Shown: positions 38,198-47,492 of the stretch, piece after piece
How positions within the stretch are numbered: position 1 is the first letter of the stretch
Layout of the letters: each line of letters begins with the position of its first letter
The notes under the pieces: model-generated
What the model was told of the DNA's origin: nothing
The model's database searches: none
The model's input: the letters and a program-made list of their open reading frames with translations, nothing else
Program-made: the position numbers and the translations under genes
NCBI RefSeq assembly: GCF_000368685.1
Contig: NZ_KB849628.1
Coordinates: 326,442-390,441, forward strand
Length of the DNA stretch: 64,000 bases
Direction: 5' to 3'
Origin: Acinetobacter baylyi DSM 14961 = CIP 107474
GTDB lineage: Bacteria > Pseudomonadota > Gammaproteobacteria > Pseudomonadales > Moraxellaceae

Positions 38198-39043
38198 TTA
38201 TGACTCCTGTAACCTTCTTAAATGAGACTTTTGTATTAAGGAGAGACCTAAAGCCTGATCATTTTGAATATGGGTCTGAATATATTCAGCGTATATAGAT
38301 AGCTTTTCAAAAATATGCTCCGAATAAAACATATCTTCAACCAGATGCGTCGCTTGCTGGTGAGTAAATAAATCTGTTGAGACCACGAGATTAGCATTCA
38401 TCTCTGAAAAACTTTTACAAACATTCCTATGAAAATCATCTTTTGATTTAAATAATAATTTTTTCAGGCTAAGCGGATGGTCTTTTAATAACGCTGTGTG
38501 TTTTGATGTTGAAATCACATAAATTTTGATATCCAAAAAATCTTGTAATAATTGAAGCTTTTTTTCATCAAATCGAATATCTGTAATCAAAAATAAGGTA
38601 TCCAAATCTGTCTGGCATAATGCTTGAATCAATGCTTTAAATAAGAAATCAATATCATCATTGCTTTCGGTCAAATCCAGATAGAGTTTTAAACTCTCTA
38701 AAATGCTTTGTATTTTAATATTGACCTGCTGATTGACATCATAGTATCGACCTAATATATTGATGATGGGTTTGCTTTTAGGGGTACTGTAAATAACAGG
38801 TTGATTCAAATTTGCCAAGATAAATGGTGCAAAGAGATAACCTAGATCTATTTCATTTTCCTTGATCAATGATTGGGCAATATAAATAAGTTTGTTTTGT
38901 GCAAGATTTCTTAAAACTTTAGCACGTAATAGCGTGGCTTCAAGATTTACATAAGTCTGTAAGGCTTGATTTTGCATTAATTTTGAGGGTTCTCGATCTA
39001 AAAAGATCTGTATGACTGCATTTAACTCTTCAGTAATAAACAT
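38198..39043 (-). CDS. Protein of unknown function, co-translated with a small membrane protein
   Basis: The 281-residue soluble protein is rich in Leu, Lys and Asn and shows no catalytic motif I know. It is probably helical in the first half (LRAKVLRNLAQNKLIYIAQSL) and alpha/beta in the second (TDLDTLFLITDIRF, DIKIYVISTSKHTAL), the latter reminiscent of a Rossmann-like or PLD-like fold. There is no signal peptide. AAGG precedes ATG 39043. It is divergent from the MocR regulator gene and followed by the 53-residue membrane protein with a 2-base gap. Function cannot be told from sequence. Confidence 0.75.
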   Translation of the reverse strand: MFITEELNAVIQIFLDREPSKLMQNQALQTYVNLEATLLRAKVLRNLAQNKLIYIAQSLIKENEIDLGYLFAPFILANLNQPVIYSTPKSKPIINILGRYYDVNQQVNIKIQSILESLKLYLDLTESNDDIDFLFKALIQALCQTDLDTLFLITDIRFDEKKLQLLQDFLDIKIYVISTSKHTALLKDHPLSLKKLLFKSKDDFHRNVCKSFSEMNANLVVSTDLFTHQQATHLVEDMFYSEHIFEKLSIYAEYIQTHIQNDQALGLSLIQKSHLRRLQES

Positions 39044-39335
39044 CTCAATCCTTCAATCTTCATAGCAACTATCTCGTTAATGATGATGATCATGCTGGAA
39101 AGATTGACTAAAAAATAGAAACAGTCATAATTTTAAAAACTATAACAGTTCAGATAAATCACAGATATTTGTTATATTTTCATCTCAAAAAAATTTTTTA
39201 ATTATCAGGCACTAAGATTAAATAAGGCGTATTTCTTAATCTCAATTGATAAATTATTAATAGATATAGCTAGTTGAGGCCTTACTTTTCAATTAGATTA
39301 ACTCGATACAATCATTTTATTTTTGTGCTTTGCCC

Positions 39336-40751
39336 ATGTATAAGTCAGACCAATTAGCGCATCAACTCAAATCTTTAATTGAAAAAAATATCTGGAAAGC
39401 ACATACCAAACTTCCTTCACTTCGTGAGCAGGTTGAAAGTTCTGGGTTTAGTTTAATGACTGTCATGAATGCTTATCAAAAGCTGGAAGCTCAGGGCCTC
39501 ATCTATTCTAAAGAAAAATCAGGTTATTTTGTTGCAGAACAAACGAAACCTGCTCTAGATTCTGCTAGCACACTCGCTCCAAAAATTGAAATTAACTCGT
39601 CTGTTTTTAAATATCTCAAATCGATTCAGACGCCTAATCTAGTTTCACTCGGTTCTGCCTTTCCTGATAGTGAATTATTATTGCCGATCAAATTACGTCA
39701 GATTGTAAGCCAGCTTGCGCGGTATCCAAAAAGTTATGATCAGACCACCAATCTTCCACCTGGTAATTTGGCTTTAAGAAAAATTATTGCCCAGCGCTAT
39801 TGTATGCAAGGAATTCCGACACAAGCCGATGATATTGTCATTACTTCAGGGGGCTTAGATGCATTAAACCTCTCATTACAGGCACTCACTCAACCTGGCG
39901 ATTATATTGTGTTGCAGCAGACAACTTTTTACGGCGCTTGGCAAGCAGCGGAGCGATTAGGATTAAAAGTGATTACGGTGCCTGAACATGCACATTGCGG
40001 TATAGACGTAGATGCTTTTGAACAGTTGATTTTGCACTACCCTGTAAAAGTATGCTGGATGATGTTTAATGCACACAATCCTTTAGGATTTACAGTATCT
40101 GAAGAAATCAAATTTAAGATCGCAAAATTACTGCATCAACATCATATTCATCTTATTGAAGACGATGTATACGAAGAACTTTTTGATGGCTTAAATAAAC
40201 CACTTCCCATGAAATATTATGATCAGAATAATCTGGTTATGCATTGTTCCTCATTCTCTAAAACACTGGGTGCAGGCTTTCGTGTTGGCTGGGTGTATGC
40301 AGGTAAATACTCTGAACATATTCAACACTTGCAACTTATGAGTACCATTTCAGCGAATACCCTTGTTCAAAATGCACTGGTTGAATTTTTATCTAGCCAT
40401 CATTATGAAAAACATTTGAGAAGTCTGAGATTGAAGCTTAAAAAAAATAAAAAACGCTTTTATCACTATCTTAAGCAGAATCTGCCAACACAATGCCGTA
40501 TTCACTATGAATTAGGTGGTTATTTTTTATGTATTATGCTTCCAGAACAAGCCAGTAGTGAAGAAATCTACAAAACATTGCTAAACCAAAATATTGCTGT
40601 AGCACCAAGCATATTATTTAACTACTCTCAGCAGCATCAACAGTTTATTCGGATCAACTGCTCATTTGACTGGAGCAATCATATTCAATCTGCGTTGGAT
40701 GTCCTGACTATTACACTCAAACAATTATCTAATGCAAAGCTTGAAACATAA
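39336..40751 (+). CDS. MocR/GntR-family regulator with aminotransferase domain
   Basis: The 471-residue protein is a MocR regulator: a GntR winged helix (about residues 1-70, with LPSLREQVESSGFSLMTVMNAYQKL, core SLREQVESSGFS) joined to a class I aminotransferase-like domain. The PLP-binding lysine is in SSFSKTLGAGFRVGW (Lys309). MocR proteins use PLP chemistry to sense amino-acid or vitamin B6 levels. ATG 39336 is chosen; a TTG six bases earlier is the alternative. There is no clear ribosome site. AACT-5-AGTT (39138-39150) upstream is a possible operator. Its target is unknown; the divergent 281-residue gene is a candidate. Confidence 0.88.
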   Translation: MYKSDQLAHQLKSLIEKNIWKAHTKLPSLREQVESSGFSLMTVMNAYQKLEAQGLIYSKEKSGYFVAEQTKPALDSASTLAPKIEINSSVFKYLKSIQTPNLVSLGSAFPDSELLLPIKLRQIVSQLARYPKSYDQTTNLPPGNLALRKIIAQRYCMQGIPTQADDIVITSGGLDALNLSLQALTQPGDYIVLQQTTFYGAWQAAERLGLKVITVPEHAHCGIDVDAFEQLILHYPVKVCWMMFNAHNPLGFTVSEEIKFKIAKLLHQHHIHLIEDDVYEELFDGLNKPLPMKYYDQNNLVMHCSSFSKTLGAGFRVGWVYAGKYSEHIQHLQLMSTISANTLVQNALVEFLSSHHYEKHLRSLRLKLKKNKKRFYHYLKQNLPTQCRIHYELGGYFLCIMLPEQASSEEIYKTLLNQNIAVAPSILFNYSQQHQQFIRINCSFDWSNHIQSALDVLTITLKQLSNAKLET

Positions 40752-40787
40752 ATACTCACTTAAAGTAATACACAATATTTATGCAAC

Positions 40788-40827
40788 AAAAAATGGCTTG
40801 GGTAACGATACACCAAGCCATTTTTTT
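40788..40827. terminator. Bidirectional terminator between the MocR and YceI genes
   Basis: An 11-bp perfect stem (40791-40801 with 40813-40823) has A tracts on the left and a T tract on the right, serving both convergent genes. Confidence 0.9.
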
Positions 40828-40844
40828 AACTCACTTTTAGATGC

Positions 40845-41426
40845 TTACTTTTTGGCAGCTTCAGCTTCTGTTGTAATGTTGACTGTGATCTTGTCGCCAA
40901 CGTTTGGTACATAGTTTCCGATACCAAATTCTGAACGATTAAATGAAGTGGTCGCATTGAAGCCAATCGCTGGTACTTTAGCCATTGGATGCTCGCCTTG
41001 TTTGTTCAAAACAGCATTCAGTACCACTGGTTTAGTAATACCTTTTACAGTCAAGTTACCTGTAATTTTGAAATGCTTTTTATCTTTGGTTTCAACTTTC
41101 GTACTTTTGAATGTAATGTTTGGATATTTAGCCGCATTGAACCATGCTTCTTGCTGGAATTCTTTGTCCAAAGCAGTCACGTTAGTATTTACACTGCTTA
41201 CAGGAATGGTAACTTCAACAGATGAGTTTGAAGGTTTCGCGTTGTCTACCTTAATTACACCCTGAATATCACTAAAGTTTGCACTTGGGGTAGAAAAACC
41301 GAAGTGGTTCCAAGAAAATACAGTCGCTGTGTGAGTTGGATCAATTTTATAATCTACTGGCGCAGCCAATGCAAAAGAGCTTGAGACTGCAACTGCTAAA
41401 CCGAGAGATAATGTTTTAAGATTCAT
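40845..41426 (-). CDS. YceI-family periplasmic lipocalin-like protein
   Basis: The 193-residue protein has a signal peptide (cleavage after ALAA) and the YceI beta-barrel signatures DYKIDPTHTATVFSWNHFGFS (HTATVFSWNHFG core), the DKEFQQEAWFNAAKYPNITFKS segment and NRSEFGIG near the C-terminus. YceI proteins bind isoprenoid or other lipophilic molecules in the periplasm. ATG 41426 with AGGATAAC upstream is the start; the longer frame to 41468 has no signal-like start. The 260 bases upstream hold its promoter and the tkt terminator. It is monocistronic. Confidence 0.93.
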   Translation of the reverse strand: MNLKTLSLGLAVAVSSSFALAAPVDYKIDPTHTATVFSWNHFGFSTPSANFSDIQGVIKVDNAKPSNSSVEVTIPVSSVNTNVTALDKEFQQEAWFNAAKYPNITFKSTKVETKDKKHFKITGNLTVKGITKPVVLNAVLNKQGEHPMAKVPAIGFNATTSFNRSEFGIGNYVPNVGDKITVNITTEAEAAKK

Positions 41427-41687
41427 GAGCTTGTTATCCTGTGAAATAATATTGATAAGTCTATACAATCAATAATTTAATACATTCATATTTATAAAAC
41501 GATATGTTGCATGGATGAAACAACCAACAAATATTTATTAAAACTTAACAATCACTGCATTTATCAAATAATTCTCATCGTAAGCATCAGGATTAGTACA
41601 TATTAAATTAATAGTCTATTTTTGATTTAGACAGGAAATCCACAAAAAACAACATTTATTCAACATCGAATCTAAAGGGTAAAATAT

Positions 41688-41713
41688 AAAAAAGCCCTTT
41701 AAAGGGCTTTTTT
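41688..41713. terminator. Terminator of tkt
   Basis: A 26-base perfect palindrome (A6-GCCC-TTTAAA-GGGC-T6) lies 12 bases past the tkt stop and can act in both directions. Confidence 0.92.
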
Positions 41714-41725
41714 ATATAAAAACAA

Positions 41726-43714
41726 TTAAGCTGTTAGACTCTTCACTGCTTCTACAACTGCATCACTGGTAATACCAAAATGCTTAAACAAGTCTTTCGC
41801 TGGGGCAGATTCGCCATACGTTGTCATACCAATGACTTTACCGTCTAAACCAACAAACTTCCACCAGTAATCGACGTGAGCAGCTTCTACAGCAACACGA
41901 GCACGAATCTGTGAAGGCAATACTGACTCACGATATGCTGCATCTTGTTTCATAAACTCTTCAGCACACGGCATCGATACCACACGTACACCTTCAAGCT
42001 GTACATAAGCATCCATTGCCACTGAAATTTCAGATCCAGTCGCGATAATAATTGCTTTTAACTCACCCTTTTCTTGAGCCAAAACATAACCACCTTTTGC
42101 AGCATCCTGAATTTGAGCTTCAGAACGTGATTGGAATGGCAAATTCTGACGAGACAAGATCAGCGCTGTTGGACCATCTTTACGCTCAAGCGCAGATTTC
42201 CATGCAATCGCTGTTTCTACCGTATCGGCTGGACGCCATGTGTTGAGGTTTGGCGTACCACGCAATGAAGCAATCTGTTCAATGGGTTGATGCGTTGGGC
42301 CATCTTCGCCTAAACCAATTGAATCATGCGTATATACGTGAATTACACGCTGTTTCATTAAGGCAGACATACGTACTGCATTACGCGCATATTCCATAAA
42401 CATTAAGAAAGTCGCAACGTAAGGAATAAAACCGCCATGCAATGCAACACCATTGGCGATGGCAGTCATACCAAACTCACGTACACCGTAGTACACATAG
42501 TTACCCGCTGGATTATCCTGTACGCCTTCACACCCTTTCCAAAGTGTTAGGTTGGAACCAGCAAGATCTGCCGAACCACCAAGCAATTCTGGTAATAAAG
42601 GACCAAATGCCTGTAAAGTATTTTGGCTTGCTTTACGCGTTGCAATTGTTTCAGCTTTTGCATTGGTTTCAGCAATAAAGGCATCTGCTTGCGCAAGAAA
42701 TTCTGCAGGCAAGTCGCCTTGAACACGGCGGAGTAATTCTGCTGCTTCTGACGGATACTTCGCTTGATACTGAGCAAATACATCATTCCATGCAGACTCT
42801 GCAGCTTGCCCCTTATCTTTTGCATTCCAAGCAGAATAAACATCTTTTGGAATAACAAATGCTTCTTCTTCCCAGCCTAGTGCTTCACGAGTAAGTTTGA
42901 TTTCATCTGTACCCAATGGAGCACCATGACAATCTTCTTTACCCTGTTTGTTTGGCGAACCTAAACCGATAATCGTCTTACAAATAATGATCGTTGGCTG
43001 AGCAGTTTGTGCTTTTGCTTCAACAGTCGCCTGACGAATCGCATCTGTGTCATGACCATCTACACGCAGAACTTGCCAGCCATATGCTTTAAAACGTTGT
43101 TCAGTGTCATCACTGAACCAGCCTTCAACTTCGCCATCAATTGAAATGCCATTATCATCATAATAAGCAATCAACTTACCTAGACCTAACGTACCTGCCA
43201 GTGAACATACTTCGTGAGAAATACCTTCCATCAAGCAACCATCGCCCAGGAAACAGTAAGTATAATGATCAACGACTTTCAAATCATCTTTATTAAATTG
43301 AGCTGCCAAGGTTCTTTCTGCCAAAGCAAAACCTATAGCATTTGCGATCCCTTGACCCAATGGACCTGTTGTTGTTTCAATACCTGGCGCATAACCTAGC
43401 TCTGGATGACCTGGTGTTTTTGAATGCAGCTGACGGAACTGCTTAAGGTCTTCAATGGAAAGATCATAACCACTTAAATGAAGTAATGCATAATGCAGCA
43501 TTGAACCATGACCATTAGAAAGCACAAAACGGTCACGATTCGCCCATTGTGGATTTGTTGGATTGTGATTTAGAAATTCACGCCAAACCACATCAGCAAT
43601 ATCTGCCATCCCCATTGGAGCACCAGGATGCCCTGAGTTTGCTTGTTGCACAGCATCCATAGCCAATACACGAATTGCGTTTGCAATACGACGTTCGTTT
43701 AAAGGGGTCGTCAT
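41726..43714 (-). CDS. tkt: Transketolase
   Basis: Transketolase moves two-carbon units between pentose-pathway sugars using thiamine diphosphate. The 662-residue protein begins with [28 protein letters not shown], of which [11 protein letters not shown] is diagnostic, and has the ThDP motif [12 protein letters not shown] through AYYDDN and the transketolase signature [19 protein letters not shown] in the pyrimidine domain. All three domains are present. It is preceded by a short low-information region and ends in a strong palindromic terminator; no co-transcribed gene is seen. Confidence 0.97.
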   Translation of the reverse strand: MTTPLNERRIANAIRVLAMDAVQQANSGHPGAPMGMADIADVVWREFLNHNPTNPQWANRDRFVLSNGHGSMLHYALLHLSGYDLSIEDLKQFRQLHSKTPGHPELGYAPGIETTTGPLGQGIANAIGFALAERTLAAQFNKDDLKVVDHYTYCFLGDGCLMEGISHEVCSLAGTLGLGKLIAYYDDNGISIDGEVEGWFSDDTEQRFKAYGWQVLRVDGHDTDAIRQATVEAKAQTAQPTIIICKTIIGLGSPNKQGKEDCHGAPLGTDEIKLTREALGWEEEAFVIPKDVYSAWNAKDKGQAAESAWNDVFAQYQAKYPSEAAELLRRVQGDLPAEFLAQADAFIAETNAKAETIATRKASQNTLQAFGPLLPELLGGSADLAGSNLTLWKGCEGVQDNPAGNYVYYGVREFGMTAIANGVALHGGFIPYVATFLMFMEYARNAVRMSALMKQRVIHVYTHDSIGLGEDGPTHQPIEQIASLRGTPNLNTWRPADTVETAIAWKSALERKDGPTALILSRQNLPFQSRSEAQIQDAAKGGYVLAQEKGELKAIIIATGSEISVAMDAYVQLEGVRVVSMPCAEEFMKQDAAYRESVLPSQIRARVAVEAAHVDYWWKFVGLDGKVIGMTTYGESAPAKDLFKHFGITSDAVVEAVKSLTA

Positions 43715-43753
43715 AGATCAGTATCCAAATTAAAGCTGATTAGGAAGAAGAAA

Positions 43754-43813
43754 ATGAATCAGAATTCAAACAGCGTCTATTGTCTTAAAAAAAGTGTGAT
43801 GGGTAAAGCCTAG
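43754..43813 (+). CDS. Possible 19-residue small protein
   Basis: ATG 43754 has AGGA eight bases upstream and opens a 19-codon frame (MNQNSNSVYCLKKSVMGKA) between tkt and metK. It overlaps a competing minus-strand frame, and nothing else supports it. Confidence 0.25.
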   Translation: MNQNSNSVYCLKKSVMGKA

Positions 43814-43943
43814 AGTTACGATTAGTGTTTGTTTTTTTGAATTCGGTAACAAGATGATTAAAAATTAACTGATCAGCGACGTTAAATTTGGTCGTCCAAC
43901 GGTTTATCTCTACTTCTAATTTGCTAGTCTTAGACTTACTCAT
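43785..43943 (-). CDS. Possible small basic protein
   Basis: A frame of about 52 residues starts at ATG 43943 (MSKSKTSKLEVEINRW) and is rich in Lys, Asn and Thr. Its composition is protein-like, but the ribosome site is poor. It lies between tkt and metK and clashes with the plus-strand frame at 43754. I cannot decide between them. Confidence 0.35.
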   Translation of the reverse strand: MSKSKTSKLEVEINRWTTKFNVADQLIFNHLVTEFKKTNTNRNSRLYPSHFF

Positions 43944-43979
43944 ACTCAATAGATGAAAATAATTCACTTTTAAGATCAA

Positions 43980-44248
43980 AGGCGTGAGTTTAAATCACCT
44001 CAACTCAATATTTATTTTTAGTGATGAATCATTCAAACACAATCATTTTCACATAAATTTCATGTTGAATAGAATATCTTGCTTTACAAGACTTAAGTGC
44101 AAGATTAAGCGTTATGAGTTCTATTGATATCAATTAAAATTTATATGAATTGAAATAAATTCATGGATTTTAGTCAGCTTAAGCTAGTCCTAGCGTCTAA
44201 GTCGATGTAACATATTCCGTCTTTTGAATTAACTGTAATAGGACTTTC
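43980..44248. other. metK upstream region
   Basis: The stretch is A/T-rich and should hold the metK promoter. I checked for SAM-I, SAM-II and SAH riboswitch cores and saw none. Confidence 0.5.
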
Positions 44249-45415
44249 ATGCGCGAGTACGCTGTTTTTACTTCGGAATCTGTAAGCGAAGGTCATCCCG
44301 ATAAAATGGCAGATCAAATTAGTGACGCTATTTTGGATGCAATCTTAAAAGAAGACCCATATGCACGGGTTGCTTGTGAAACACTCGTAAAAACAGGTGC
44401 TGTGGTTCTAGCGGGTGAAATTACTACAACGGCCAATGTCGATTTTGAAGCAATTGTACGCCAAACCGTCAATGGTATTGGCTACCATCATTCAGATCTT
44501 GGATTTGATGGTTCAACCTGTGCCATTATCAACATGATTGGTAAGCAATCTCCAGAAATTGCTCAAGGTGTAGATCGTCAGAAACCTGAAGATCAAGGCG
44601 CTGGTGACCAAGGCTTAATGTTTGGTTATGCAAGTCGTGAAACTGATGTGCTTATGCCTGCACCAATTTCATACGCTCACCGCCTTATGGAACGTCAAGC
44701 TGAACTTCGTCGCTCAGGTGCTTTACCTTGGTTACGTCCAGATGCTAAAAGCCAGGTTACCTTTGCTTATGAAAATGGTATGCCTGTACGTTTGGATGCA
44801 GTTGTACTCTCCACTCAACACGATCCAGAAATTTCTCAGGCACAGTTAAAAGAAGCTGTGATTGAAGAAATTGTGAAACCTGTTATTCCAAGCGAAATGT
44901 TTCATGCGGGTACTAAGTTTCATATCAACCCAACTGGTATGTTTGTGATTGGCGGCCCTGTAGGTGACTGCGGTCTCACTGGTCGTAAAATCATTGTAGA
45001 TACTTATGGTGGTATGGCGCGTCACGGTGGTGGGGCTTTTTCAGGTAAAGATCCTTCTAAAGTTGATCGCTCTGCTGCTTATGCTGGCCGTTATGTTGCG
45101 AAAAATATTGTTGCTGCTGGCTTGGCCGATAAATGTGAAATTCAGGTCAGTTATGCCATTGGTGTTGCTGAACCGACATCCATCTCGATTAATACCTTTA
45201 ACACAGCAAAAGTAGATGAAGAATTAATCATCGCCTTGGTTCGTGAGCATTTCGATTTACGTCCATATGGTATTACCCGTATGCTTGATTTGCTTCAACC
45301 GATGTATAAGCAGACCGCTGCTTACGGCCATTTTGGTCGTGAAGGTTCAGATACTGCCTTTACTTGGGAAAAGACCGATAAGGTCGAAGTTCTTAAAGAC
45401 GCTGCAGGTCTGTAA
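44249..45415 (+). CDS. metK: S-adenosylmethionine synthase
   Basis: MetK makes S-adenosylmethionine from ATP and methionine. The 388-residue cytoplasmic enzyme has [21 protein letters not shown] (HPDK methionine/ATP site), the hexapeptide [12 protein letters not shown] and the P-loop-like [23 protein letters not shown] precedes ATG 44249. It is a single gene with its own terminator. I see no SAM riboswitch, as usual for this genus. Confidence 0.97.
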   Translation: MREYAVFTSESVSEGHPDKMADQISDAILDAILKEDPYARVACETLVKTGAVVLAGEITTTANVDFEAIVRQTVNGIGYHHSDLGFDGSTCAIINMIGKQSPEIAQGVDRQKPEDQGAGDQGLMFGYASRETDVLMPAPISYAHRLMERQAELRRSGALPWLRPDAKSQVTFAYENGMPVRLDAVVLSTQHDPEISQAQLKEAVIEEIVKPVIPSEMFHAGTKFHINPTGMFVIGGPVGDCGLTGRKIIVDTYGGMARHGGGAFSGKDPSKVDRSAAYAGRYVAKNIVAAGLADKCEIQVSYAIGVAEPTSISINTFNTAKVDEELIIALVREHFDLRPYGITRMLDLLQPMYKQTAAYGHFGREGSDTAFTWEKTDKVEVLKDAAGL

Positions 45416-45425
45416 GATTAAATTC

Positions 45426-45453
45426 AAAAAAGTCCGATTTATCGGACTTTTTT
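45426..45453 (+). terminator. Rho-independent terminator of metK
   Basis: A 13-bp stem (45426-45438 with 45441-45453) including A6/T6 arms lies 10 bases past the stop. Confidence 0.92.
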
Positions 45454-45488
45454 ATTTACATATAATTTAGTTAGCACAGCCTCTAGTT

Positions 45489-45740
45489 TTAATTATTCGA
45501 TTTTGTGGTTTTATCATGATTGAATATATCTAATATTACATGCTGACTAGGCGTATCATCTTGAGCCTCAACGTAAAAGTGTAAAGTTTTGACAACCATG
45601 ACTACGGCTAAACAACCGACCAAACAAAAAATCCACCATCCATATGGACTACGTATATGCTGAGAGCCGCAATAAGGACATTCTTTGTCCGTTGATTCAA
45701 CCACCTTTTCACAGCAAGCACAACGATATTGATACAGCAT
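45489..45740 (-). CDS. Zinc-ribbon single-pass membrane protein
   Basis: The 83-residue protein has an N-terminal zinc ribbon (CACC at residues 7-10 and CPYC at 21-24) followed by one membrane helix (about residues 34-52) and a polar tail. Such proteins are small membrane-bound zinc-ribbon (DUF-type) proteins of unknown role. GGGAGA six bases before ATG 45740 supports the start. It stands alone. Confidence 0.8.
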   Translation of the reverse strand: MLYQYRCACCEKVVESTDKECPYCGSQHIRSPYGWWIFCLVGCLAVVMVVKTLHFYVEAQDDTPSQHVILDIFNHDKTTKSNN

Positions 45741-45974
45741 AGGTATTCTCCCTACTTATTTGCTGATTTGTTTTTTTAATTTCGTCTGCATCTGGATCAT
45801 CTCGATCCATCTAGTTTTATATTATGTTAAGCGGTTCAACAATTCAACGGTAAAAGTCTACATTTGTGCCTCTGTAACATTTCTGTTCTGGTATCATGTT
45901 TTGATCAAAATGTAGAGAAATCTTAGCTAAATTGCTAAAATTATTGTTTCTGAAATAAAGTGGATGGCACGCAC

Positions 45975-46151
45975 ATGACAAAAATCATCAGTAAAGGTGG
46001 ATTTCGCGAACGTGCAAATCGTAGTCGTGGTTATAAACAATCAGAAAACCAACAAACTCAATTAACACCAAATAAATATCAACCATCTGAAAAACCATCT
46101 ACAAATATAGATATTCAGCAATATCAAGCATTAACAGTAAATACAAAATAG
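45975..46151 (+). CDS. Small basic/Gln-rich protein of unknown function
   Basis: The 58-residue product starts MTKIISKGGFRERANRSRG, an Arg/Lys-rich N-terminus, and continues with a Gln/Asn/Pro-rich tail, suggesting a disordered nucleic-acid-binding protein. GGATGG lies seven bases before ATG 45975; a GTG at 45960 is less likely. I do not recognise a family, and the gene is listed mainly for its plausible ribosome site and composition. Confidence 0.5.
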   Translation: MTKIISKGGFRERANRSRGYKQSENQQTQLTPNKYQPSEKPSTNIDIQQYQALTVNTK

Positions 46152-46194
46152 TTGATGTATCTTTATTCCATTAATTTTTTGACTTTCAAATAAT

Positions 46195-46227
46195 TAAAAA
46201 AAGCTGAATGATACAAATCATTCAGCT
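46195..46227 (-). terminator. Terminator of fxsA
   Basis: An 11-bp perfect stem (46202-46212 with 46217-46227) is followed on the minus strand by six T residues, 23 bases after the fxsA stop. Confidence 0.88.
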
Positions 46228-46249
46228 CATAACAAGCAAAGATTGATTA

Positions 46250-46816
46250 CTATTTATCTTTGTGCTCAATCTGTTTTTGATCGGGTTTAACTTCGCGAGC
46301 TTCACCATCAATCACATTAGAGTCGTTGTATGGTGAAGCACCTTGTTGATTTTGCATGTTCTGCATTTGACGCATCAAGTCTTCAAATGGATTTTGACCA
46401 GCATTTCCACCAACGTCACCGCCCATCATGCCACCCATCATTTTATTCATCATGGCTTGTTGACGTTTAGCCAGCGTTTTCATAAGTGCGTTGCGAAATA
46501 GTGTCTGAACACCTGGAATCAAAATTAATAATGCCAAAATGTCTGAAACAACCCCAGGTAACATCAATAAAAAACCGGCCATTGCGACAGCAAGTTTTTT
46601 AGTGACAGCAGGATCATTCCCCATTTGCCCAGACATTTGCATCTGTTGTAATTGAGGCATGATACTGGATGTACTTGAACGAAGCATACTCAAGCCGATG
46701 AAAAAAGCAATAATGAACCAGAAAAATACATACCAGCCACTAATGAACTGAGCAATCCCAATCCAAACAGCAATCTCCAGAATCGCACCAAAAACAACAA
46801 TAAGAAGTAAATTCAT
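46250..46816 (-). CDS. fxsA: FxsA-family membrane protein
   Basis: FxsA is a small inner-membrane protein known to relieve exclusion of phage T7 by F plasmid when overproduced. The 188-residue protein has membrane segments near residues 5-20 and 26-46 and a later pair around residues 78-100 (LAVAMAGFLLMLPGVVSDILALLILIPG; motif GFLLMLPGVVSD), the family hallmark. The C-terminal tail is Met/Gln/Gly-rich (MMGGMMGGDVGG). It is the sole gene of its unit, facing ruvC divergently. Confidence 0.9.
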   Translation of the reverse strand: MNLLLIVVFGAILEIAVWIGIAQFISGWYVFFWFIIAFFIGLSMLRSSTSSIMPQLQQMQMSGQMGNDPAVTKKLAVAMAGFLLMLPGVVSDILALLILIPGVQTLFRNALMKTLAKRQQAMMNKMMGGMMGGDVGGNAGQNPFEDLMRQMQNMQNQQGASPYNDSNVIDGEAREVKPDQKQIEHKDK

Positions 46817-46941
46817 TTGAAACTTTGTCTATCTCAAAAATTAAAGGTTTTACGCAGTATCAAGACCGACTCAAATAGAATCAAGCTTTTTTCATACGCT
46901 TATGTAAAAATATGGGCAATATTTTATTTTTAAAGTCTTTT

Positions 46942-47487
46942 ATGCCATTAATTATTGGAATTGATCCAGGTTCACGTTTAACAGGTTATGGAATCATTGA
47001 AAAAAATGGTAATGAGCTGCGTTTTATCGATGCAGGCACAATTCGTACTGAAAGTCAGGACATGCCAGAACGATTAAAACGAATTTTTGCTGGTGTGGAA
47101 CGAATTGTTAAATTTCATGGCCCAACACAAGCCGCGGTGGAACAAGTCTTTATGGCACAAAACCCCGACTCTGCACTTAAGCTAGGCCAAGCCAGAGGTG
47201 CTGCAATTGCAGCTTTGGTCAATCTGGATCTGGAAGTAGCCGAATATACAGCAAGACAAATTAAACAATCGGTTGTGGGTTATGGTGCAGCCGACAAAGA
47301 ACAGGTGCAGATGATGGTAATGCGTATATTAAATTTAACGATTAAACCACAATCCGATGCCGCAGATGCACTTGCAGCCGCCATTTGTCATGCACACGCT
47401 TCTGGCAGTATGAGTAAAATGGCTGTTTTAAATGCTTTAGGTGGTATGGCACGTGGACGAAGCCGATCCAGTACCCGTCGTCGCTAA
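46942..47487 (+). CDS. ruvC: Crossover junction endodeoxyribonuclease RuvC
   Basis: RuvC cuts Holliday junctions as a dimer with RuvAB. The 181-residue protein has the acidic active site: [11 protein letters not shown] (first Asp), [10 protein letters not shown] (Glu), and [16 protein letters not shown] (final Asp pair). ATG 46942 gives the canonical start [10 protein letters not shown]; the upstream ATG 46912 would add ten residues. The ribosome site is weak for both. ruvA and ruvB are not next to it, as often in Acinetobacter. The C-terminus is unusually Arg-rich ([10 protein letters not shown]). Confidence 0.95.
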   Translation: MPLIIGIDPGSRLTGYGIIEKNGNELRFIDAGTIRTESQDMPERLKRIFAGVERIVKFHGPTQAAVEQVFMAQNPDSALKLGQARGAAIAALVNLDLEVAEYTARQIKQSVVGYGAADKEQVQMMVMRILNLTIKPQSDAADALAAAICHAHASGSMSKMAVLNALGGMARGRSRSSTRRR

Positions 47488-47492
47488 TCATT

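Noticed and set aside
43980..44248. SAM riboswitch before metK
   Set aside because: No conserved SAM-I or SAM-II core or terminator/anti-terminator pair is seen.
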